Below, piece after piece: positions 45,901-57,900 of a stretch of DNA of 64,000 bases. Origin of the DNA: Chondrosia reniformis (Eukaryota; Porifera; Demospongiae; Chondrillida; Chondrillidae). Each line of letters starts with the position of its first letter. The stretch's first letter is position 1. Both the position numbers and the translations under genes were made by a program. The notes below the pieces were generated by a model. That model made no database searches. It was not told the origin of the DNA and worked only from the letters and a program-made list of their open reading frames with translations. The DNA lies in contig OX359195.1 of assembly GCA_947172415.1 (NCBI GenBank), forward strand, positions 4,315,501 through 4,379,500, in the 5' to 3' direction.

Positions 45901-48900
45901 AATGTGAATTTACCAATTTTCTACTTGATATTCCCATTCTTGTATTACTGATGAAGACTTCTGGGTTGAATAGTCCAGATTTATGTTACTGACATTCAAC
46001 AGGGCTTTATTCTTATTTATGTGAGTACATTTTCCATGTGTACTTACAGTAGAATCTCATAACGAAATTGCTCATAGTCAATGTCTAAGTATAGTGAAGT
46101 ACCTTACTGGCTAAGTACACTCAAGTACTCTACACAGTGCAAGTCACTGGCAAATATATAAAATATTAAAATTACAATCAAGTACTAGATACACATTCAG
46201 TGCAAGTTACAAATTAAACGAGAAGTGACCCATAGGATAATCAGTATTTCAAACAGGGGACATCATATGATATACGTATATAAAGGCCTTGGCCTTTTAG
46301 GCCCTTGTGTAGAAGTTACAAAATGGCCTCCAACCCTGTTGATTATGCGAATGCATGCAACCAACCGTCGGTATTCTTAGCTCCCTCACAAGGCAAATCA
46401 AATCTGCTGTGGTTATTAGCTGAGACCCCTTTAAGACTGGAACCTTGGTTGATATATGGCATGCAGATGCATCATCTTCAGTCTATACTAAGGTGTGAAA
46501 AGGTAATCGGTAGGTCATGTGTACTACCTTGCAATTGGATGATCTGTATGAATTACTACTCTCTATGCTGTAGTTGAGAATTTCAAAGCCCGCAACAGTG
46601 TGACTAAAGTCTTGTACTGTTTAAAATATTGATTATCCTATGGATCACTTGGATCTCGTTTAGTTGTAACTTGCACTTCATGTGGAGCTAGTACTTGATT
46701 GTAATTTTAATACCGTATATCGGGAATTGAATGCGTATGTCAAAAGAATGCGAATTGCGAGTTTTGACTATATGCGCAATCTTTTGACGCGTATTGATTT
46801 GACACCTCATAATTGTGTATACACCTTCAGTACACCTAAGCTTTATCTCGCATTCCTTTAACCACAATGTTTACTTAAACCCATAATTAGCAATCTTTTA
46901 CTCTCGCATTCATTTCCTGATATGCGGTATTGTATAGTCACTTGGACTTCATAAATTTGTAACTTGTACTGAGTAGGACTTGATTGTAATTTTAATATTT
47001 TATATATTTGCCAGTAACTTGCATTGTGTAGCCTACTTGAGTGTAATTAGTCAGCAAAGTACTTCACTATACTTAGACATATATATATATGTATTAGTTA
47101 AACCAAAGCGTTGAGGTGTATATCGGTTTTATATGTACGAGTCACGAGGGCGAGTACGTACATAAACCCATACACACCGAAACACTGTGGTATGAGTGAT
47201 ATATACTCTGTCGCTTCTTATCGTTAGTTTGCGGGACTTTCAGGATGGCTCATCTAGCGCCTGGTTGGTTTTGCTTAAACGCTGACGACTTCATAGAATG
47301 CTCTTGCCCTGACTACTCCAACTGTCCTAAGTGTAAGGAGAATTGTCCACCCCCCAAGAAGAAACGTCTCATTTACCATATTTGGGCAGGGATATAACAG
47401 GATTTAGAAAGCTGATGCTGTATACAGCTTCTTAAATCCTGCTATATCACGGTTATGAAATTTAAACACAGGCGGTTACCCCGGCAACGGGGTATATATA
47501 TATATATATACCTTAGTATATTGAAAATTACACTGTATATATACAGTACAAGTTACAATATACTAAGGTAATCTAATATAAATAAATAAATAATATAAAT
47601 AATTAATATAAATATATATTTTTACTTGCAATTGTCCATGTGTAGGAATAAGGAGTGCTATATTAAGCATGTTTAAATACAATCAAGTACTACACAGTGC
47701 AAGTTACAAATTTATACACGGATGCAAGTGACTCCCAAGATAATCACACTAAGGTATATAATATAATACGGATGCAAATGACTCCCAAAATAATCACAAT
47801 CAGGTATATTAAAGACTTTAGCCACACTGAAATTCTCAACTGCTGCATACAGAGAAGTAGTCTCTACAGATCATATAAGGTTAAACACATGGCCTTCCAA
47901 TTACCTTTTCACACCTTAGTATAGACTGAAGATGATGCATCTACATGCCATTATCAGCAAAAATTCCAGTCTCATGCAGGGGGTCTCAGCCAATAATCAC
48001 CGCAGATTTGACTTGCCTTGAGTGTGAGCTAGGAGTACCATCGGTTGCTTGCATGCATTCACATAAACAACAGGGTTAGAGACAATTTGGTAACTTGCAC
48101 ACAAGGGACATTGTTCATGAAATAAATTAAAGGCCCCAGCCTTTATGTCCCTGGTGTGCAAGTTACCAAATTGTCTCTAACCCTGTTGTTTATGTGAATG
48201 CATGCAAGCAACCGATGGTACTCCTAGCTCACACTCAAGGCAAGTCAAATCTGCGGTGATTATTGGCTGAGACCCCCTGCATGACACTGGAATGTTTGCT
48301 GATAATGGCATGTAGATGCATCATCTTCAGTCTATACTAAGGTGTGAAAAGGTAATTGGAAGGCCATGTGTTTAACCTTATATGATCTGTAGAGACTACT
48401 TCTCTGTATGCAGCAGTTGAGAATTTCAGTGTGGCTAAAGTCTTTAATATACCTGATTGTGATTATTTTGGGAGTCATTTGCATCCGTATTATATTATAT
48501 ACCTTAGTGTGATTATCTTGGGAGTCACTTGCATCCGTGTATAAATTTGTAACTTGCACTGTGTAGTACTTGATTGTATTTAAACATGCTTAATATAGCA
48601 CTCCTTATTCCTACACATGGACAATTGCAAATAAAAATAATATATATACTTGCATCCGTGTATAAATTTGTAACTTGCACTGTGTAGTACTTGATTGTAT
48701 TAATTATATATATACAGTGGAACCTCGCTTAACGACCACCTCAGTATTAAGACCACCTCAAAATTGCAACACATTTTTTTGGTCCCGAGTATTCTTGTAT
48801 CTCGCGCTGTACTTTAGGCGTTCAGAAAAGCGACCACCTCGGAATTCACTTTTACGACCACTATTTTCGGACCGATATTATTAAAATAACCGGCAAATAA

Positions 48901-51900
48901 CCTCGGTATAACGACCAGGTGTGAAAACAAAGTTCGAATTCCGGTCGTCGCCAATGCCATATCTCATTGAAAACGTTTGTGCAAGCTTTACCTTAGTAAA
49001 AGTGCTTTCTAAATCCCTTTCATTGGTTCAATGCTCAACGTTAAGGAAGAAAAAGCTTATTTTTAAGGTAGAAAACGAAAGCCAGCTGAGTGTCCGCCAT
49101 TTTGTTGACATATTTCCTACGTGTACAGTACGTAATAATTTCAGAATTAGGACCACCTCAAAATTAAGACCAAAAAATGTGGTCCCAAAGGTGGTCGCAT
49201 TTGTGAGGTTCCACTGTATATAGTATATTGTAACTTGCACTGTATATATTGTTATTATCTATTGTAATTGCACTGTATATAAAAGTATACTTTTGCTGGG
49301 GCTAGCAATATACTGAGAGATTGACTATGTGTACCGTATGAGCTTGCACGCACGCATATTTATCCAAATCCACCCCTATGAATCTAATTACACTCCTGCA
49401 TACGTACGTACACACATGGATAGGTAAAAATATTAACAGAAAACAAAAGAAGAGATGACGGAGCTTAAAGTACCAAAGTTTTACTACGGTCGTCTAAATG
49501 AATTTATGTCATTTATTTTACATCAATATATAGTAACAATTCTGGCTTAAACTTAACATGAACGTATACAAATACGCTTTATCTAACCTTCGCTACAACT
49601 TGCTTATTCCGTAGCTCCTTCTCGTAGAAGAGCGTCGACTTGTCATAGCCGTTCACGAAAGGATGGTCTTCTTTAGCAACGAGGTGGTGACGTTTTCGCA
49701 ACGTCACAAGATTCACTAAATGTTTACGAAGCGACATACGAGAGGTGTTGGTGACGCACTAGAGAAACATCATAAAACATCATCAGATTGCACAATCGTA
49801 ACCTTGAATTCTTCATTATTATCTTGATTATTTTGCTCATTTAATTAAGCAAAACTTGGCCAGACGTTTCATATGCACATGTACCATGATATATGTTGGT
49901 TTCACAGTTATCTGACAAATTGAAAATTTTTATTAATATAACACATGGTTTGAATATAAATTTTCCATAGGTTTTCTATAGTCCTATGGCCTTTTATATG
50001 CAGACTTTGTCCTCCGTTTTCTAACAAACAGAGGCCTATATAAGAAATCCCTTAATTTAAAATGAGTTTTATACCCTATACTTTATGATGATATGCCCAT
50101 TTTCTTTCTAGATCCTTTCTTGGAGCCATATGAATTATTTAATTACATTATTTATTTATTTAATTAATTAATTATTTATTTAGATTACCTTAGTATATTG
50201 TAACTTGCACTGTATATATAGTATACTGTAACTTGCACTGTATATACACAAGGTTACAAACAGGAAGCCATAAATTAACATAATTCTGAAAACAATATAG
50301 GGGTGCCTATGGCTCCCTGAAACTTTGCTACTTAAACCTTTACAATAGCAAGTGAACAACAATAAGAAGAGATACAGGAGGTGTACTTCATAAAAACCTC
50401 ACAATTAATCTTATTTGAATTCAGATAAACAATATTTGATAATATTTTGATGTATCATTCAAATTAGTGGCAGCTGTTAAGTAGAGGTGTGTTGAGATTA
50501 AAGGTGTTTTGTATCATAATAACCATTCAAGCATACATATAGATGAACATTTGCTAACCTTGGTTGCAAGTGTCAAGAGATTGGATCCTTTGAAAGGGGG
50601 CTCCATTGCAGCCATCTGATATAGCAAACATCCTGCTGCCCATATGTCAACCTTTTCCGTATAAGGAAGATTCTGCACTAATTCCGGGCTATTATCGAAA
50701 CAATTCGATTTTGTATAAAGATAATAGAGGTGGAGCAAGGAAACATCAACATGAAGGGAGGAACAGGAGATGGTGATAGGCCAAAGAGACTTAAATTGCA
50801 GAGGAAAACATGGAAGACTTGCAGAGGAAAACATGGAAGACTTGCAGAGGGATACCAAGATATTTCATTTAGAGGGAGCAGCATGCGTATTAGAATGAGG
50901 GCATAGGGAATTTGATAAGTGAGCAAGAAATCAAAGCGATTAAGACAGTTTGCTATTGCATAACTTACCTCCAATATGGTATAGTGCCCACAGTGCTGTT
51001 CATGACACTGATGTCTCTCTGTTTTTGTTTCGCTAGGCCGAAATCAGTAATGGTAAGCTTTAAATTAGTACCCACCATTACATTTGCTGCTGACAAATCA
51101 CGATGCGTAACTCTTTTCTCTTTGTGTATGTAACGCAGGGCTAGAGTGAGCTATGTAGGGGAATAAAGAGGTTTATGGTGATACACAAATACATAACAAT
51201 TACATAAAGGGTGGATAAGACTTAATTTAACAGTAAAAACATTAAGTATTTTTGCAATGCAATAAAGGAAAATTACCTGTAAGAAAAGTTTCCAAATTTG
51301 GGGTTCTGTGAATCTCATTTTCTTTTCCTTCAAAGAACTGATATGTTCTAATAAAGAGGCACCTTCTAGAAGCTCCATGACAATATAAAGATGACCATTT
51401 TCTGTAAACGTTTTGTAGTATTTGACTATATTCCTATGCTTCAGCTTTTCCTTCATTATTGTTACTTCATTAAGAAGGTGCCCCATACTCTTTTCACGTT
51501 CATGCAGGGTTTTACCCAATGACGGGTGTGTTATCTTAATCTATGCAGAAGCAAGACTTTGTAGTACAAGTTCATAAAAGATACCTAACTACAATGACAT
51601 ATAAAAAATAGCCAAACTTATGTTTCAGGTATATAGGCAATTTTTTAATGTCCTATATATTCAACATCTTTCTCACACTTAAGTACCCTTATGCAAACAT
51701 ATCTCTAATAGACTTAAAATAAACCTTTCTTCAGGAGATTTATTTAGATATGTGCACTATTCCAGTGAGTTTCTGCATAAGAATTAAATGTAGCCTACCC
51801 ATTTTCTGTAAAAAGCTAGTGGATAGTAACTTACTTACCTCTTTAATTGCAACAAACTGATCTGAGGCCTTTTTAGCCTTATACACTGAGCCAAATGCAC

Positions 51901-54900
51901 CATTTCCTAGTAGTTCAATGACTTGGTACGGGCCAACTGTGAACATAGTAGAACTGTCTTTGTTAATTGACTCCACATTACAATTAAAGACAGAAAGCTC
52001 AGACTCCTATGACAATAGGAATATATACACAAGAAGGTAAAAAGGGGAATTAGCGAGCTCTGGAACAGGTTGTGTGTGTGTGTCTGCCAATTGTCTGCCT
52101 ATTCCAGACAATAACCTACCTGTAAAGTATTAACACTATCCAAGACCTTGGTATAGGACTTCAGATCCCACTGATAGTGACCCACGTTTATAAACTGCTC
52201 AAATATTGCAGGAGGAAACAATCTGTGAGTAGAAACATTATATTCTACAGTCAGTCGTCATTAAATATCATCTTCTAACACAATAGGAGTGGGTTTACTC
52301 CATCTTTTTAGGTCCTTTGATGCATAAGGAAATCCCATATTTGGTTACTTGTATACTTGCATACCTTTTAAAAAGAGCTCGATGTCTGTCTAAACTGAAT
52401 AAAAATCTCAGAGCACGAAAAGCATGGTACTGAAGACTGATAAAAGATTTTCCTGTTTTACCGGCACAAGGTCGGATAAAATTGGTCAGAACATATACGC
52501 CATTATTTTGAACTATAGCTGCAGCACTTGCATCATTGACTCCTAACTGGGTTAGTGTGGAGCAGCAAGTACATTGGAGATAGTGAACATAATCTTGTTG
52601 AGCATGAGATATACTTGATTCATGTACCAAAGCAGCTTTAGTGGTTAGAGAGCTACTCTTTACACGTGAAGACATTCCTTCCATTTCCTGTGCAGTAGCA
52701 TTGGTGTTGCCCACATTTCTGTGATGTGTAAGAAACAAAAGTTGTAAAGAGGCAATTTAATAGTTGCCTTAAGTTTAGCATACTACTGAAACTGGCAGAA
52801 GTGTGCGACCATTACATTAAGCCTTAAGTAACCCTAAATTGTATACTATTTAGCTACGTCAAAAATGTACAGGTATGTAGGCATAAACAATTTAATACAC
52901 CATATTTCTTACATGCTGTATCTACTTATGAGTAAAGGTCTACAAGGAACTAAGCCTAGGGACAGCTTTGGATGAGTATACAAGGTTTCTCTTTTTCCAT
53001 TTGTCTGCTGCTCCACTAGGCCAGACAGCTGCTTCTTGGAATTCCACCCTTCAACAGTGACCAGTGATCTTTTGTGAGTCCTTGGCTCCTTATGCTAATC
53101 AAAGGGCCTCTTAAATGTACATAATTTTGGTACCAAAAATAAATAGCTACAACACTTTGAAAGGAATGTAGGCCAAATTAAATTTTATGTTTGGTGTGTA
53201 CAGGAAATGACTCACATGTTAGAGCGATTTTATTGCTTATCTGATTTTTTGACCTTACTGTAGCTTTTGTATGCATGCACATGACTCTTAGATGAATTTA
53301 CATATACAGTGTAAGTTACATTATACTAAGATAATCAATGTAATTATAATATAATTAATTAATTCATATGGCTCCAAGAAAGGACCTAGAAACAAAATGG
53401 GCATAATTATCATAACGTTTAGGGTATAAAACTCATTTTCAATTAAGAGATTTTTCATTTAGGCCCCTGTTTGGTAGAAACAGAGGACAAAGTCTGCATA
53501 AAAAGGCCATAGGACTATAGAAAACCTATAGGAAATTTATATTGTTACCATGAAACATCTAAGATATCGTTTTCCAACATACTATGCCTATTCTGTAAAA
53601 GAGCCTATAGGGGACCTAAACCTGAAGAGAGCTTTGGATGAAGGTACGAGTCTTTTCTTCCTTCTTTTCCCTTCTTTCATCTTCTTCTCCACTGGGTCAG
53701 ACAGCCGTTTCTGGGAATTCCACCCTTCATCAGTTATCCTGGGAGTGCTTTTCTTTTTCTTTATCTTGATCTTCTGCGGATCCTTGGCTCTCTATGCTAC
53801 ATCTAGGGGCCTTATATACACTATTTTGGCGCCAAAAGTTAAATAAGGTGTTAACTAAGACACATGATGAAATGTAATTTTATGAAAGGAATGTAAGTCA
53901 AATTAAATTTTATGAATTAAATCTATTAGTAATCTTGCTTGTACAGGTAAAACAGACTCAGCATAACCATAGACACAAGTAGGACATATTACAATGAGGA
54001 CATATTACATAAGTCTACTGTAGTAACATTTCTTTGGAGGTGGGGTAACACAATATGGGGTAACACAAGACAGTCCTTAAGCATATTAGCTACTTTTTGC
54101 TTATACTTGATTCTAACTAGACGCTGCCGGGATAGGCAGGTGTTAAAGGTTGGTTTTAGCTTAAAGTATTTGTAACCCTGCTTAATAAGCCTACTGCAAA
54201 ACTGCAAACTTTTAGCCTGAAAACTGGAGAAGTCACTACATATTCTGGAATACCTAATTAATTGTGAAATAAAGACACCATAGACTGGGGTTTTAGGAAT
54301 ATTACTAGCTAAATGGGGGAAATTTACTATATCAAAGTTAAAGTCCTCTCACTTATCATATGCTTTGTGATAATTGATTACTAGTAATGGTTATATCTAA
54401 GTCTAAAAAGGGAAATTTCCTAGGGCTGGTATTTGTCTTTTTAAGAATATATTCTTTGGGGTAAATGTCACTAATTGACAGTTCAAAATCCTAATTGTTA
54501 ATACGTAAAAGGTCATCCATATACCTATAAGTATTGGAAAATTTAATAGCTAGGGTGATGTTATACTTAAGTAGTCCTTTCATAAACTCATACTCATAGG
54601 CAAACAGATATCAACTACCGCAGCGCAGTCAGTACCCATTCGGATACCTACACATTGCATAAATATAGAACCGTCTACACATACATAAATGTTGCCAATA
54701 AGGCAATTAAAGAGCTCTACTAAATGAACAGCTGCGACTACTTTATTGGAGACATTGTGGACCAAAAGGCTCTATCCTGACAGACTTCTATACATTGGGA
54801 CTTCCTACAGGTATAGGCACTATGAATAAGGTTAGTAATCTTGTCTTTAAGTAGGTTATGGGGGATCACTGTATATAATGTAGAAAAATCAAAACTAGCT

Positions 54901-57900
54901 AGCTGGGCTTTTCTAGTGGGTATAGACCTAAGACTATCTCAGACTTCTAGTGAGTTTTCTACTATCCAAAAGGTATTAATACCAGTATTCCTATATATAC
55001 CTAGGCAGTATTCTCTAAAATGTTTGAGAATTAGTCTGAGTGCCGAATTTAGAAATCTAGAAAAGAGTTTGATAGTACAATTGTGAGAGGCAGCTATGAA
55101 TCTGTAGCCATAAAGGGTTCTTATGTAGCTTAGGCATCCAGTAAAAAGAGGGAAGGTTACACAAGTCTGGTTTGGGTTCTAAGTTCTCTAGTTTTTAGAA
55201 ATCTATGAGTTTCCTAATTACTTGTTAGGGTTCTACTGTACATTTAGCATAAGTAGAGGTACTGCCTAGTTCTTCATTAATGATTGGTCTATAGTAGGAC
55301 TTACATATAAATATTATATTATTAAAGGCCCTATCCGCAGGGGCTATAACATACTTATCATGTAGGTCTGCTAAGAATTTCTTAATGTTAGGACAAGTAA
55401 GGGTCTTCCTGGCTACTCAGGACTTGGTATACAATTTAAACAGCTTAGAGATCCTATCATTAATTTTCTTAAGTACAGCATTTTCCCACTCACTAAATAC
55501 AGAAGTAGATACATTTTCTCTATAGGACTGGGCAATCTTATAATTTCTAAGACCTTCCTTACACATTTGCTATATGGATAAAAAATTTAATTGTTCAGAT
55601 CACTGTGAAACCAACATATATCATGGCACATGGGTATGACAAACCTCTGGTGAAAAATTTTGTCAAATAAAAATTGCAAAAAAATCAATATATAACGAAG
55701 AATTCAAGGTTATAATTGTACAATCTGGTGATGTATTGTGATGTTTCTATTGTGCTGCTGCATGTCGCAGCGTACACATTTTGGGAATCATGTGATGTTA
55801 CAAAAACGTCACCGCCTTGCTGGAAAAGAATATCATCCTCGTGAACGGCTATGATAAGTCGATGCTCTCCTACGAGAAGGAGCTACCGAATAAGCAAGTT
55901 GTAGTAAAGGTTAGATAAAGTGTATCTGTATACATTTCCGTTAAATTTGAGGTAGAATTGTTCCCATATTGACTAAAAGCGTTTTGTTTAGATGACCGTA
56001 TTAAAACTTAGAAAATTTAAGTTCCGTCTTCTCTTCTTATGTTTTCTGTTATATGTTTACTTATCCATGTTTGTACGTATGTAGGAGTGGGGTGTGTAGA
56101 AATGTATATGAATAAATATGCGTACGTGCAAATTCAAGTGTGTCATTTCTTCCATGCAATCTCACGGATCACCTAAACTATACGATCAGGGCCATTTAAT
56201 GGCATGGGATGACGTCACCAATAACGTTATCGACACCCTAAACATCGATGATGTCAGTCAATAAGAAAGACCGTCAACAAAAATTTAGCGCATTTTCAAT
56301 ACATTTCGTCCATTAATGAAAAAACATTGAATACAATTACACATTCATTTATGCACTGGATCACGTGCTAGTTTTGTTTTAGCGGGAGGTTTAAGATTCC
56401 ACAGGGAAGCCAGAATGTCTCTGTTTTCCCTTGGAGCTATTATTTTTGGAGACGAAGGTACGCTAATTGACTGAATGAAAAATAAGGGATTGCTGGCCTC
56501 TAGTATGGACTGCCAGAAACGTAACAACGGCACTGCCATGGTTTTGAGAGAGCGGGCAGAACAGGGGGGCTCAAAGGATGGCTACACTTGGCGCTGCACA
56601 TGTTGCCATACAATGAAGACCATCCAAGCAGGTAAGTTGCCATTGAACAAGTGGATCTTCCTGCTACACCTGTGGAGCATGGATGTGGGTGTGTGCACTG
56701 CTGCACTTCAAGCCGAGGTATCAGAGGTTACAGCAGTGGATGTATACCAGGGACATCTGCTCAACTTGGCTCATAAATGATTGCCCAACAATGCTTGGAG
56801 GAAATGGTGTGGTGGTACGAATAGATGAGTTGCTATTTGCACACAAATGCAAAGTAAGCACTGAAGTGAGTGTACTGGGGGGGTGTAATGTCTAACTATG
56901 GATATAGTAATAATAAAGGTACATTATATTAATGGTCTGTTATTGCCCTGTAATACAGCGTCATCAGGGACGCCCACTCAGAGATGAAGTGTGGGTATTT
57001 GGAATGGTTGACATGTCCACCACTCCTGCACATGGTTACATGGAGGTTGTCCAATGAAGAGATGCAGTAACATTCCTTAATTCCCATTGTACAAGCCCAT
57101 GTCAGACCAGGCACATGAAATCATCTATTCAGACCAGTGGAGCGCATACTGCCGTGTTGGTGCATTACCCAATGTCTCTTCACATTCAACTGTGAACCAC
57201 AGTCTCCACTTCAAAGATCCAGTAACTGGGGTGAATACCAACAATGCCGAGAGTTACTGGGAGCGTGTAAAGGGCAAACTGAAGAAGATGAAAGGATGCA
57301 AGCACGAATTTATCCCATCTTACCTGGGTGAATTACTGTGGAAAGACAAGTACGGAGGGTCATCACCCGCAATCTTTGCGAGCTTGCTGAGAGACATCGC
57401 CACATAGTATTCTGTTCAGAGTCCAATAAGAAAACTAGTCACCATGCATTTTGAGTTCTTTGTATTTAGTCACTGCGCATTTTGAGTTCTTTGTATTTGT
57501 CACTTTTAGTTGGACTCTTTTCTTGCTTGCTGGTCTGTTACTCTGTCACTATCGCGTCACAAATGCGTTAGATGGGCCCAGTAGCAGTCCCTTGCCTCTC
57601 TTCACAGTCTTTCTTATTGACTAATGTCATTGACAGTTTAGGTGTCGATGATGTCATCGGTGACATCATCCCATGCCGTTAAATGGCCGTGATTGTATAG
57701 TTTAGGTGATCCAACCTCATTTGCTTAGAGTGAATGTATCAGTAAAGTGAAGTACTTTGCTAGCACCAATATATATATAAGTTAAATAAAACATTCAGAA
57801 ATGAAGTTAAAAGTAGGGATGGCACTATAACAGTGATTGGCACATCTAGAAAAAGTAACGAAACAAGAAAGTGATCATATGGTAAGGCTAACATTGCAGA

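Larger units (their letters stand above)
53547..55569 (-). mobile_element. Penelope-like retroelement copy D, nested in repeat X
   Basis: Minus strand, same family as A-C. 3' end catgaaacatctaagat at 53549; the 5' end is truncated at ccttccttacacattt (55569). Contains a hammerhead motif and a broken RT. It is the only copy here outside the minisatellite. Confidence 0.88.
53305..56060 (+). repeat. Interspersed repeat X, copy 3, split by Penelope-like copy D
   Basis: 53305-53546 and 55570-56060 join to one X copy (compare 45085-45835). The break lies at aaatttatat / ctatatgg, consistent with a short target duplication such as tatat. Confidence 0.82.

Noticed and set aside
47697-48559. Two identical 75-codon frames as duplicate genes
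   Set aside because: They are mirror images in the two arms of one palindrome and have no recognisable domain.
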